64,000 nucleotides of DNA, from the NCBI GenBank assembly GCA_037178625.1, contig CM074128.1, forward strand, positions 2,480,001 to 2,544,000, in the 5' to 3' direction. The stretch is from Skeletonema tropicum (Eukaryota > Bacillariophyta > Thalassiosirophyceae > Thalassiosirales > Thalassiosiraceae). The notes beneath the pieces are model-generated. The model had not been told where the DNA came from. It saw only the letters and a program-made list of their open reading frames with translations, and did not search any database. How positions within the stretch are numbered: the first letter of the stretch is position 1; every line of letters begins with the position of its first letter. Below, one piece after another: positions 23,906-35,051 of this stretch. Made by a program: the position numbers and the translations under genes.

Positions 23906-26770
23906 CTACGAGCAATATCTGTCAAGTGGAAAGCCAACACTATCTGCAATTAATCGGGCATCTTCTCTTGATAAGGTGCAAGTGAACTTGGCAGCTGTCA
24001 TTTCTGTCGAGTCTTTGGTTTTGCTGGCGGCATTGGTGCTCGAGCTGCCTGCACGGCGGATCAACCCTGTTGCATTGAGCTGTGAAATATTTCGAAATAG
24101 TCGCTCTGTTCCCATCTCAGAGACATGTGTGCCTTCTCCGTTCTGGTGCCCAGAATTATGTCCATATGAACTCATTATTGAGTAAAACACTGATAGTAAA
24201 CGTTCCAACGGAAATGACGTCTGCCGAACAGTCAATTGTTTCAACTCTACTGACGAGGTTGCGTACGATGACCCTAAGTCTGCCTTATTGGTGGACCGCC
24301 TCGACTTTCCAGTGCTTTGTTTGGTGAAAAGATTCTTGTCACTCTCCGCCTTCTTATTTTGGCAGAGGAACGCAGCTAATAGTAGGAACTTTGTCACATA
24401 TGGAAGTCGTTCAGCATATGGCTTGCCATCCTGCTTGTTCAACACTCTACCCGGCATGAGGACAACGGTTGATAAGAAACCGCGCATGGTCTCGCGAATG
24501 TTCTGGTCAAGCTTTTCAAACAATCGCTGTTTCAGCACTGCCAAGTCCACGTCGCTGCGAGAACCCTCAGCAGAGGATAGGCAAGTGCATGTCGAACAAT
24601 TACAACCAACATTTTCGTTCCTTCTCAAGTGGCACACTATGCGCGACATAGCTAACTCAAAGGTTGAGTTTATTCTGCCTGAACTTCCATCAATTGGAGC
24701 AATATACTCTGGCCACAGTAAACGCGTTAACCGTATGATCTCAGTCAAGTCTTGAGTTGATCCCTTCACGTTTGAGATGAACCAACCTAACAATGAGGAA
24801 TAGCACATTTGCTCGAATTGCGCTCTAACTGCATTAACAGCAACGCATGAATGTTTGTGACAAGTTAAATTTGACCGACCAATGACCATTTCTCTTACCC
24901 GAGGAACAAACATAATGTCCTTTATGGTATCAACGCTGGAGTATGCATCAAAGTGAATATGATTCGGCTGTAGCGCATCCAAAATCGTGCCAGGAGGCAT
25001 TTGAACCCGCGAATATTGATATAAAGAGCTCCTTGAAATAAGCACCAGCGTAAGATTGATGCCCATGATTTTAGGAAGTAGCAATAGCTCAGCTAGCGGA
25101 TTGTTTCGGCGAGATTTGTTCCACGAAAGGATGCGATCGGCATTGTCCAGAATCAGAAACGCACATCGACCGTGTCGTGGTGCTCGTTTCTTAGATTTGT
25201 CCCCCTGAAGTAACGAGGATATAGCTCTGCCAAATATTGCAATCGACGAACTGTCATGATGATTCCTATTAGAGCTTTGCACCGAATTTTTTAGTACACC
25301 TGACGGATATTGTGTTGCTGTTGAATGCCCCCCATTATTCATTCGAGCAATATTTTGTCTTGTATGACGTGCATGAGTCGTGGTTGACTTGCCGTCGGCT
25401 AATGATTGCCTTTTCTTTTGTTTGCTGCGATTTTTACCTACTCGACGTTTCCTTTGTCGTTCAATGAGATCTTCTTCATCAAAATCTTCGCCATCATCAT
25501 CACCGTCGTCGTACCCTTCACTATCGTCATCGTATCCCATATCATTGACTCTCAACATTGGTGACTTTGGAGCGTTTTTTGACGGTGACTTCTTGGTCGG
25601 AGTGCTCATTACATTATCATTTCCGTCATTTATTTTGACTCGTTTGAAGTCTATCCCCGTCGAAGAAGGATGCAACTCAAATTCTGCGCTCATTCGTTTG
25701 CGATCTTTGCTACGGTGGCTTTTCTTACGATCTTCACTATCCTTTGAGTGATAACATTCATAAAGTTGTCTGTAGGCATTATTCATGATGGATGCAACCG
25801 AGTTTGCCTCGGCAGATGCACAATCAACATAAGCATTAGCTACAAGCTGATGCCGCATTGACAATCCTTCTCCTCCTTCATCATTATCATTTGTACGTTC
25901 ACGTAGAGATTGGACAGCATCACAAACAATGGACGTTTTCCCACTACCACCAGGGCCTGATATCAATATTGGCGGTGGAACTGACATTTTCACTCTTCCA
26001 GCATAGCTGGCCTCCGAGTAATGGGATTCTCCATATGACCGTACATTTTCATTCATTTTCCAAGCCATTTTTGTTCTAGATACAATGGATTGTAGTCTTG
26101 CACATAAATAGTAGATTTGTTTTGATCTATGCGGATACTTGGCATTTAGCTCTTGTGCTAGAGTTGTTGTTTGAAGTGGCTGCTGCATATGTTGATTATT
26201 GCGGAGTATGCCATTGAATTTGGTGGGAAATATCATACCCCGGCGTTTCTTTTGGTGTTGCACTGTCGTTTTTCCTTTGTCCGGCGACTTTGAATTGGTT
26301 GAGTCTAATACTTTCTTGGCCTTTCGTTTTCGACTTTTATTTGGTTGAGCTCCATCTTTCCCAAACATCTCATTCATTTCCATCTTTAGCTGTTTGACAA
26401 ATTTTTCATTCTTTTCAATATTCCTTGCTCTGCGTTGCTGCAGAGATTCTCCTTGATCTTTGTCGTCATCAGAGGAAGACTCGCTAGAACTGCTGCTTTC
26501 GTCGTCGCTCTCTTCATTGCTGCTGCCTTCAGATGCACTATTCCCTTGCTTAAACATATCATTGGACTGAGTCATTAATTTGAAAGCATCTCCGTCGAAC
26601 TCATTCCGAATTTTGTCAGTAAGATCGGCATCGCCTTCGTCCTCTTCAAATACAACACCGTCGGTGTCGGCAGCGGTATTATTGACGTCGTTATCTTGGG
26701 CTCGGGAGGATGAGGCGCTAATATTGTCGTCATCATCCCACTGAGTGAGGAGCCGATCGTCTTGTTCCAT
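23906..26770 (-). CDS. ORC5: Origin recognition complex subunit 5 (ORC5), greatly expanded
   Basis: AAA+ subunit of the DNA replication origin recognition complex, nuclear; 954 residues against about 435-480 in animals and yeast. Walker A is GPGGSGKTS at about residue 270 and Walker B is FLILDNAD at about 536. The ORC5-specific C-terminal domain is clear: LPYVTKFLLLAAFLCQNK, then the SFPLERLLSVFYSI segment, and a final winged-helix-like stretch to the stop. The extra length comes from an acidic, Ser-rich N-terminal extension (about 1-200) and a low-complexity acidic/basic insertion between Walker A and B (about 350-510, with GYDDGDDDGEDFDEED). The start is the ATG at 26770, divergent from the importin gene. 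Confidence 0.9.
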   Translation of the reverse strand: MEQDDRLLTQWDDDDNISASSSRAQDNDVNNTAADTDGVVFEEDEGDADLTDKIRNEFDGDAFKLMTQSNDMFKQGNSASEGSSNEESDDESSSSSESSSDDDKDQGESLQQRRARNIEKNEKFVKQLKMEMNEMFGKDGAQPNKSRKRKAKKVLDSTNSKSPDKGKTTVQHQKKRRGMIFPTKFNGILRNNQHMQQPLQTTTLAQELNAKYPHRSKQIYYLCARLQSIVSRTKMAWKMNENVRSYGESHYSEASYAGRVKMSVPPPILISGPGGSGKTSIVCDAVQSLRERTNDNDEGGEGLSMRHQLVANAYVDCASAEANSVASIMNNAYRQLYECYHSKDSEDRKKSHRSKDRKRMSAEFELHPSSTGIDFKRVKINDGNDNVMSTPTKKSPSKNAPKSPMLRVNDMGYDDDSEGYDDGDDDGEDFDEEDLIERQRKRRVGKNRSKQKKRQSLADGKSTTTHARHTRQNIARMNNGGHSTATQYPSGVLKNSVQSSNRNHHDSSSIAIFGRAISSLLQGDKSKKRAPRHGRCAFLILDNADRILSWNKSRRNNPLAELLLLPKIMGINLTLVLISRSSLYQYSRVQMPPGTILDALQPNHIHFDAYSSVDTIKDIMFVPRVREMVIGRSNLTCHKHSCVAVNAVRAQFEQMCYSSLLGWFISNVKGSTQDLTEIIRLTRLLWPEYIAPIDGSSGRINSTFELAMSRIVCHLRRNENVGCNCSTCTCLSSAEGSRSDVDLAVLKQRLFEKLDQNIRETMRGFLSTVVLMPGRVLNKQDGKPYAERLPYVTKFLLLAAFLCQNKKAESDKNLFTKQSTGKSRRSTNKADLGSSYATSSVELKQLTVRQTSFPLERLLSVFYSIMSSYGHNSGHQNGEGTHVSEMGTERLFRNISQLNATGLIRRAGSSSTNAASKTKDSTEMTAAKFTCTLSREDARLIADSVGFPLDRYCS

Positions 26771-27166
26771 TGCTGGCTAGCTATTGTACCATCACTTCGT
26801 TTAGGTTCATAAGAGCCGCATCAGCAACACTAATTTACAGCTACGCAGTTAGCTACTGCTACTGATCCTGCGATATGCGTTATTGCGTGACATGGTTGAT
26901 CATTTTTTGGTCATGTCATTTTGATATTGTTACAATGGTTACATCCTCGATGGTAACACCTACTATGCGGTGTGTAACATGTAACATACTCAGTCTGTCC
27001 GAAAAAATCGGCCATGGATTGGCCACTGAACAATCTGGCTAGCAGGCTGGCAGCATGCTGGCCAATGATACAAACTGTTGCGGTATGGTATTAGTGGTGA
27101 CCTCTCTCTATCTAGAGTGTCATTTTGATCGACTCTACACGTACCCGCACTTGTAGAACTCTTAAA
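26771..27166. promoter_or_regulatory. Divergent promoter, ORC5 / importin
   Basis: 396 nt. Contains GTTACAATGGTTAC (about 26930), GTAACATGTAACA (about 26976), GAAAAAATCGG (27001), AATCTGGC and a CT-rich CTCTCTATCTAGAG just before the importin start. Three of these words are shared with the region upstream of dephospho-CoA kinase. Confidence 0.4.
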
Positions 27167-30100
27167 ATGGCGGAAATAGACATGTCAGCCGTGGAGGCGC
27201 TGCACGTGGCCCTCCAACAATCATTCAGTCCGGATGCCAGTGTTAGAGATCCGGCTGAGGCAGCTATTAAAAATTTGAAGAATGTTCCTGGAGCTACGCA
27301 AATGTTGCTTCATATTACGGAGGAGAAACAGGTGAGTGAAGATGTAGATGTTGGTGTGGTTGATTTGACTGGATTGATTGGCTAGTTGGAATGAAAAAAT
27401 TCAAAAAGATTACGCATACATCACATCATGATGTGTCTCTCACCTATCCAATCACATTGTTGTGCTCACGCTTACCTCATCTACTCTTACAGGTCCAATA
27501 TGAAGTTCGTCAAGCAGCAGCCATCCAGTTGAAAAATATTTGTCGTGAATGTTGGGTCGAAAGGACTTCATACTTGGGCATGCCACTCCCTTCTATCAAT
27601 GGAGCTAAGGCACCTATCTTAAGTGAGGATGATAAAACGGCTGTGAAAAGCAAATTGATGGATTGTCTGATGAACGAAGGAGACAAATCCATTCGTGATC
27701 TCATGGCAGAGACTCTCCATCTCATCGCAGTCCATGATTATCCCGAGAGCTGGCCTCAACTACTCCCTTCTGTGTTGCAGGTGATTTCACAAAGTAACGA
27801 TCCTGCACAGGCACTACGTGTACACAATGCATTATTGGCACTACGTAAAGTTTGCAAGCGATATGAGTACAAAAGTAGGGAGGCGCGAGGTCCATTGAAT
27901 GAGATTGTAATGAAGAGTTTCCCCTTGTTGCTTCCTCTAGCACAGAAATTGTGTACTGAGAATAGCCTTGAGGCTGCACTGATGCTCAAACAAATTCTTA
28001 AGATATTCTGGAGTTCTACTCAGTTTTACCTCCCGAGTGGTAATAATCCCGATGGGTCGGCATCTTCAGCTCCTTCTCCGGCTTTGGCCAATCCTGCTGC
28101 AATGGAACCATGGTTCGAGATACTCAAGGCAGTCTTGTCAAAACCTCTTCCAGAGGCAGATCAACCGAAGACGAAAGAGGAAAGGAATGCGTGGCCATGG
28201 TGGAAGGCGAAGAAGTGGGCAGCTCAAATTATGACGAGATTGTTTTCTAGATATGGAATTCCCAATTATGCAGAGCAGGAGATTAAAGAATTCGCAGTGT
28301 ACTTCTCTCAAAATGTGGCTCCACAATTCCTCGGTCCTATCTGTGAGACGCTTAATCTTCGCCCTTCGGGACAGTTCTGTACCGATAGATTGGTTCATCT
28401 TTGTCTCAACTTTGTTGATTTGGCTGTGGAACTTGCTCCGACGTACAAATTACTCAAACCTCACATGGATTTCTTGCTGTACAAGGTTTGCTTTCCTTGC
28501 ATGTGCCTCACGCCGGAAGATATTGAAGAATTCGAGAACGATCCACATGAGTTCGTGCACAAACAAAACTCTCCACTGGCTGACTTTTACGACCCCAGAA
28601 TGTCGGCTATCACACTTGTCCAAAGTGTGGTGAAACATCGTGGGAAAGACAACATGCAACCCTTCCTCGCATTTTTGACAGAGGTTCTGCAGAGATACAA
28701 TTCAACCGATGAAGCCAACAAAAATCATGTTGAGAAGGATGGTGCTCTCCTTGCATTTGGTTCGCTATCGGAAACGTTGATCGCGAAAAAGAAATTTGCA
28801 TCAGAATTAGAGGGCTTGATGGTGTCCAGTGTATTCCCCGACTTCAATAGTCCAGTCGCATTCTTAAGGTGCAGGGCCTGTTGGATGGTACAACGATTTT
28901 CCGAAATCCCTTGGTCAGATGATGGAACGCACTTGAGGAATTTAATTCAGTTGGTCCTTCAGCGACTCAGTGACCCAGCTCTCCCTGTCCAGATTGAGGC
29001 CAGTAAGGCTCTTCGATTCCTGATTGAAGTCGATGGTGCTGATGTGACACTTCTTCCAGTTCTCCCTCAAATCTTGAACGAATACTTCCGCATCATGAAT
29101 GAAATCGGTAATGATGAAGTTGTAGCAGCTCTTCAGGTCATCATTGACACATTTGGAGAACAAATTACACCTCACGCAGTTGCGCTTGTGACGCAACTTT
29201 CTACCGCCTTCAAAAATTACGTTGATGCTGGCGAAGACGATGATGATGCTGCTATGGCTGCAGCTCAATGCTTGGAATGCATTAATACAGTGCTCAAGGG
29301 TACTTGTGAACATCCAGAGCTCTACTCAAATATGGAGCCATGTCTCGTTCCCCTTGTGTTGCAGATATTGGGCAATGACGGGGAATATTTGGAATACATG
29401 GAGTTCGCTTTGGATACTCTTACATTCATTACCTACTTCCCTCTGAAGATTTCAGAACAGTTGTGGGAGGCATTCCCCCTACTGTACAAGGCCTTTGATG
29501 GCTGGGCATTTGACTATCTGATGCTAATGACACCGCCAATCAACAATTTAATATCAAAGGACCCAGCACACTTCCTTACTGCGACGGCTGCTTTCCCAGA
29601 AGGGAATGCAAAGTACGTTGACATGGTTTTCAGTATCGTCTCAAAAACTGTCAACGAAGATCGATCTTCCGAAAGCGAGCAACGCAAGGCTATGTCTCTC
29701 TACTTGAGTGTGCTGCACAACTGCACTGGCCAAGTTGATTCCTACTTGCCAACCATTAATGACGTGGTTCTCGCAAAACTTGGACAGCAGGTCAATGCCG
29801 AAACCCCCACGACTCGTCACTCGATATTTCAAGTGCTTGGATCCGCTCTCTATTACAATCCCCAATTAGAACTTGCCGAGTTGGAGAAGCGTGGATGTAC
29901 GCAGCAGGTCATGACACAGTGGATGAAGGATGTTGACAGTATGGAGAAATGGCTCACGAAAAAGATGACCGTGCTTGGTTTGTTATCTGTACTTCGACTT
30001 CCAGCCTCTTCGCTTCCACAAAGTGTTGTGTCGATGATCCCCAATATCATTTCGACAGCTGTTTCACTTTGCATCAAGATGAAGGAGGAACTCCAGGCCG

Positions 30101-30583
30101 GACATAAGGATGACGATGATGGTGCAATTGAAGCAGAAGCTGATGATGATGACGACTGGGGAGGATACGATGAGGATCAAGATGTGACCAATCCTGACGA
30201 TGAGGCATACATGACTGCCCTGAACAAGGTAAGATTATTGTTGCTCTACCAATTGATTCTTTGATATTACGAACAGCTTTTGACTCATTCTTTGTGCTCA
30301 CTCTCCAACATTATCACAGCTAAGTCAAGGAGGTGATATCGCAGATTTCCTCTTGGGAGATGGTTGGGACGGTTTAGATGAAGATGATGACGAAGACTTC
30401 CATAGCCCTCTTGATAATGTCGACGAAATGCATTATGTAAATGACATTCTCAAGGAAGCATACAAGAGGGAGCCTGATGTCTATCAGCAAATTCAGGGAG
30501 CGCTTCCACCAGAAACTGTTGCATCCTGTCAGCAGATTTTCGCATCTGTGGATGCTCAGAGACAGCAGGGTGGAGGAAATTAA
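27167..30583 (+). CDS. Importin-beta family nuclear import receptor (importin-7/8 type)
   Basis: Ran-binding nuclear transport receptor, about 1,054 residues. Exons: 27167-27331, 27493-30228 and 30320-30583, with introns starting GTGAGT and GTAAGA and ending ACAG and CACAG; all phase 0. The N-terminal importin-beta domain reads PAEAAIKNLKNVPGATQML and QVQYEVRQAAAIQLKN, followed by HEAT-like repeats throughout (LLPVLPQILNEYF, AAQCLECINTVLK). The C-terminus is acidic (ADDDDDWGGYDEDQD, DGLDEDDDEDF), as in importin-7/8/Sxm1/Nmd5, where it helps bind Ran or basic cargo. I chose the first ATG; the open frame upstream of it begins at TTG. It is convergent with the DNL zinc-finger gene, 58 nt apart. 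Confidence 0.93.
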
Positions 30584-30641
30584 TGAAATCAATTTAGAAG
30601 TTAGGTAGCTAAAAGAGAAGTTTGGAGATCGCGATTATATG

Positions 30642-31264
30642 TTATTCTTCTTTCTTGCCAACTATGTCTTCCAACGTCAATTCGAGGACATTATCATTTG
30701 TAACTGCAGTGACATTGTTTTGTCCTGTCTTGGTGAGTATAGCTTTCTCTATGTCCCAGCCTCCCTCCATGTTGTCATCCATATCCTCAAACCAACCGAG
30801 CCGGTCTGCAATTAAATGCAAATTTTGACAGCCAGGACATCTCACCAGTACAACTCCGTGTCGATATGCATGCTCTGTAAATTGTTTGGCTGATCTAGTA
30901 TTGCATACTTTACATGTGTAGATGATTGCCAGCGTCTTTTGCTTTGTATTTTTGGTACCAGGTACATCAGTGAAAGAATTTGCCTAATTGCTCTGTATCT
31001 TGTGCTGATAAATTAGATATCGATCCATCGTTCTCGACTTGGATTTCTTTTATGTTTTTAAGCGAATCATCGTTCCCATCATCACTAATCTTGTTTATCT
31101 TGTGAACACAACAATGTTGCATGAAAGTGACGCCTGACGATGCGATCAGCTGTTGATGTCACGGACTTGCTGGCAATCCTGAAAGGCTCATTTATTCTTG
31201 GTACCGGTCGGCAGCTCCGACAACAAGAGCGTAGGAGTAGCGTTGCTGCAGTCCTGGAACTCAT
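30642..31264 (-). CDS. DNL-type zinc finger protein, mitochondrial Hsp70 escort (DNLZ/Hep1/Zim17-like)
   Basis: Small mitochondrial protein that keeps Hsp70 soluble. The conserved domain is unambiguous in the last exon (30983-30642): IYTCKVCNTRSAKQF, then VVLVRCPGCQNLHLIADRLGWF, giving the two CxxC zinc pairs and the DRLGWF signature. Immediately upstream in this frame is a TAG inside a plausible acceptor (CAATTAG at 30984). Further upstream, an ATG at 31264 opens a basic, Ser/Thr/Arg-rich leader (MSSRTAATLLLRSCCR...) typical of mitochondrial import. The junction is unclear: the leader frame ends in TAG near 31105, and a third frame across 31100-30980 is also open. An intron with a phase-0 donor or sequence indels could explain it. 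The domain call is solid; the 5' model is not. Confidence 0.8.
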
Positions 31265-31550
31265 CTTTCATTGAAATGCAATAAGTCTATAATTTAGAGG
31301 GCATGGGGGAGCCAAAAGCCATGAGCATCTCCATCTTCATCTTCATCGGTGTGGGAGTGAGAGCATTCCCTCTTTATTTGGTACTAATTCCGAAGCTAGG
31401 ATTATTTCGTACTAAGTCCGACGTAGACTCACCAACCACTAAAAATTGACCTGAAGTATAATCCCACCCCTCATGCAGCAGCGCAGCTGTTCTGACACGA
31501 TAGCCTCAGCGTAACTACTTGCAAAAGCTTGCAACCACTGCCAAATAACC

Positions 31551-33780
31551 ATGCTACGACGTGTAGTACAAAAGAATACAGGGTTTGTAACATGCCGGCG
31601 GGGGCTAGAATACAATCATGTGCGGCATGTCTCAACAAGTGTGAACTTTGACGACAAGAAGACATCATCATATCGCAGAGGCCGTGATGATGGCATTCGC
31701 CAGCTCGGAGTTGCAAATCCTACAGCTTTATCCTCATCGGCTTTGACACAATCATCCGAGCGATACTCATCCTCTGAAGCTGCCTTGTATGCGGTGCCGG
31801 CACACAACGACTTTCTCAACATTATTCATGGTGAAGGAAGCAACGAAATGATCAGTCCTTTTCTTAGGAATAAGACTGATAATGATGATGGCTTTCTTGA
31901 GCTATTCAAAGCAATATCGACACTGAATAATCGTCAACACGACGTCAACCAAGCTCTCTCCATGTCCCTTAATTTACCAAATACTGAAATCTACTCAGAG
32001 GAGGGGGAAGAAGAAACCTTTACATCATCAGGGGCAGACATCATTAAGAAAATACAAGTGCAAGAAGTCGATGATCCGCCCGTACATGACACCTTTATGA
32101 GTTTGTCAAAAAGACTCAGTAAAGCTCTCCATAAATCATGTACAGAGAGTGTGATAGAGGCATTTGAACAGGAGAGAACATCCTTGGAAAATGAGCTAAG
32201 CGATAAAGAAATCAGACGAATCATTACGTATCTCGCAGATCATGATGTGGCAATGAGTTTTGAAGCTACGAAGTATCATGTACAACAATGCAAAGTGGAA
32301 GGACGGATGGTTCCCCTTGTTTCTTTACCACTACATGATGATGGGGTTGAGAAACTGCACGAGTAAGAATGAGTTGGAGAGGATTAGGCGATTGATATAC
32401 AAGAACATATAATTGAGGAGTATTCGGATGGGAAAAAGGCTGTCTACAAGTACATCTTATTGCCACAATTGGCTATTAATATGGCAAGTTTCAAGTGTCA
32501 TGACTTCGCAAGGCCACTTGTTGAATACTTTTTGGGTGAAAAGTATCCTTTGATAAATCCAAACATTTACGAGAGCTTGCTCAAGTTTGCTTGGCGTCCT
32601 CCTCACGCACGCGACGATTGGGTACCCACGTTGCCATATCATAGGCTGTTGTCCGAGCTTGTATCGTGTGGGCATAGACCAAAACCTGAAATTGTTACTA
32701 AAGTCTTACACGTGTATTATCCCTACAGAGGTGAGTGATTGAGGAGGGGTGCTCCCTGAATGGTTCGCGTGAAATGATTCTGACCATTACTTCTTTTTTG
32801 CATTCTTAGACCTAGATGCTATCACGGAAGTCTTATCTTCTATCCAGCAACTACATCATTACGAAGACCACCCATATGATTACAGCATTGATTGTGGAAC
32901 CCTAGAGACGATATCGGTCTTGGTTTCGAAAAGGGGATCGATAGATTTGAGCTTACTTATTATTGAAATGGCCGAATCTTTCGGTTACCGCATCAGCGAG
33001 TCGATGTTTGAAGATGTAATTCTATCATTTGCAGCATCGAGGCAAGTTCCACAGTGTCTTGGCGCATTGGTTGACATGGAAACAAATGGTTATGTACCTT
33101 CACGGGAATTGCTACGCAAAGTGGCGAAAAAGCTGAGCTATGATCATAAAAGATTACGCTACACTCAACACATTTTGACTGGAAACGACAATGGCAATAT
33201 CTTGTCAACAGCGACCATGAATTCATTGATGATGGGTTACGGTATGATTAAGGATATTCAGGCAGCCTATGACGTCTATGATTCTTTCCAGGAGCTTGGC
33301 CTCAAACCCGATTCCAATACTGTTACGTTCATGATGGAAATCTTATACTTCAGTACAAAGCAGAGATTCGGCAAGAGGATGTACTCTAAAGAAAATCTCA
33401 ATCCACAAGACGTTGACGATGTGGTTGGTGAGATTGACATAGTTCTATCAACGATGAAGGAAGAAAACATAGAGGCGACAAGGCACTTCTACCATGAATA
33501 TGTGCGACTGCTGTGTTCTCTTGGTTTATTTGAGGATGCAAAGTTAGCGCTAGAAGAAGCCATATCAAACAAAATCAACTGGCAAGTAGGTACCATCTTC
33601 TTGCTTGCAGTTCAATGTGCTCACAGAGGTTATTATGACATGGCGCGAGATATTGCGAGACTTTCACCAGCAGTAGGTTGCGGTGAACAGCCTACTCTCT
33701 TGAGAAGAATAAGTAATGTTGAGAATCATAACCTTGGTGTATGGGGACGACAGAAAGAAGTAGTAGACGAGCAAATCTAA
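31551..33780 (+). CDS. PPR-like mitochondrial protein
   Basis: About 674 residues in three exons. The N-terminus (MLRRVVQKNTGFVTCRRG...) is a basic mitochondrial-type leader. The C-terminal third has helix-turn-helix repeats of PPR type (for example AYDVYDSFQELGLKPDSNTVTFM), suggesting organellar RNA binding. The preferred model is exon 1 31551-32362 (donor GTAAGA), exon 2 32489-32730 (donor GTGAGT) and exon 3 32810-33780 (acceptor TTCTTAG). The second intron is clean and phase-matched. The first is less certain: the frame stays the same across it, and the segment 32399-32488 is itself open after three in-frame stops (TAA, TGA, TAG) within 24 nt. It is convergent with the SDR gene. Confidence 0.65.
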
Positions 33781-33871
33781 CAAAAAGTACACTTGAACGA
33801 TTTAGAATAATCATTTGTGCTGCTAAGTTGTGGACTCCAAGAGTCCTTGTCTGACACTTCGCCCCATCTAT

Positions 33872-34691
33872 TTAGTTTAGTGCAAAGGCTTCAGAAACGC
33901 GTCCCTCAGTATTTGCAGAGCTCTCAATTGAAGGGTCGACAGCAGAAAGAATCTTCTTCTCTGTAGCCTTGCTTGATAGTGCTTGCACAACGAGATCTGC
34001 CACATCTGCTCTATGAATTGAACCAATCGCCATTGCATCCTCGGTAAGAATGGCGTTGCCAGTTGCCTCTTCACTGACCAAGCCACCTGGACGCACAATA
34101 GTCCAGTTCATGTTGGTGTAATATTTGATAAGAACATTCTCTGCCTTATTTTTCTGTTCCAATACATCCTTGAGAACCTCATACACATGTGGAGGAGTAG
34201 CTTCCTTGCTCGAACCGCAACCAATTGACGTCAAAAGGATAACACGTGTCACCCCAAGAATACCCGCTGCTTCAATAACATTGTTGTTTCCTGTGTAATC
34301 AATGAACTTTCCTTCCTCAGCCTGAGCTCCACCTCCAAGCGTAGTGATAGCAGCATCACAACCGTCCATGGCACCTTCAACAGTCTTGTAATCAGCTGCA
34401 TCTCCCTTGATTAGCGGTAACGCCCTCTAGAGCATTGAGCTCTTCCACTTTCTCATCAGAACGGACAAGAGCAACAACATCAGTTCCCTCTGCCAGAAGC
34501 TTGTCTACAATGAGTCGGCCAACTCCCTTTGATCCTCCAGCTACGAACACTTTTTTGTATCCATCGCCCTGTCCCTGCACATACAAGGCAGAAGATGTCT
34601 GATGCGCAGGACGAAGAACGGCCTTGTTCGGCGCAAAGGCAGCAGCTGCAGCCAAGCTTGCTGCGGTTAAGAATAGTCGGATTGGGTTCAT
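33872..34691 (-). CDS. Plastid-targeted NAD(P)-binding atypical SDR (NmrA-like), frameshifted
   Basis: Rossmann-fold protein of the atypical short-chain dehydrogenase type. The leader MNPIRLFLTAASLAAAAAFAP is a textbook diatom plastid presequence (AFAP motif, cleavage before F). The nucleotide-binding motif is VFVAGGSKGVGRLIVDKLL; later segments read ILLTSIGCG and WTIVRPGGL. The frame breaks once: the 5' part runs to GVT at about 34416 and then hits TGA, while the homologous continuation (LIKGDAADYKTVEGAMDGCD) lies in the next frame from about 34414 to the stop at 33872. No intron of credible size fits. It is either a single-base sequence error or a real lesion. The substrate is unknown. Confidence 0.75.
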
Positions 34692-35051
34692 CTTAGTTGA
34701 TTTGACTGAGGGAAAGTAGTGACACCATCCATGCACCTTGCTTCATGATGATGCATGCAATGCAGAAATGCAAAAGCAGTTGACACTGAAAACGTGGAAG
34801 GAAAGAGAGATCAAAGCTTGAAGTAAAGAAGAGAAAGAGACACGTATCTTTACCTACTCCCCCTGCCCCGCCCCTGCGCCTGCATCATCGTCCGTCGCGC
34901 GATAGGCGCGCGGCCCTGCCATCAAATCAATGATCAATGGCACCTTTTCGCCTCTTTTCACAGCCAACCAACCAAAAGATGCCAGGCGCAAAGTGTGGTA
35001 TGTAATGATGCTCCTACCTACACTTCCATTAAAGATTTATCGATAACAACC
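34692..35051. promoter_or_regulatory. Divergent promoter, SDR / NSUN5
   Basis: 360 nt between divergent starts. A GC-rich patch (GCGCGCGGCCCTGCC-like, about 34895-34920) is the only notable feature. Confidence 0.35.

Noticed and set aside
25380..25751. Ser-rich plus-strand ORF inside ORC5
   Set aside because: It is the reverse reading of the acidic low-complexity insert of ORC5.
34392..34430. Frameshift in the SDR gene as a tiny intron
   Set aside because: The only GT/AG-like choices would give an intron under about 20 nt, far shorter than all other introns here.
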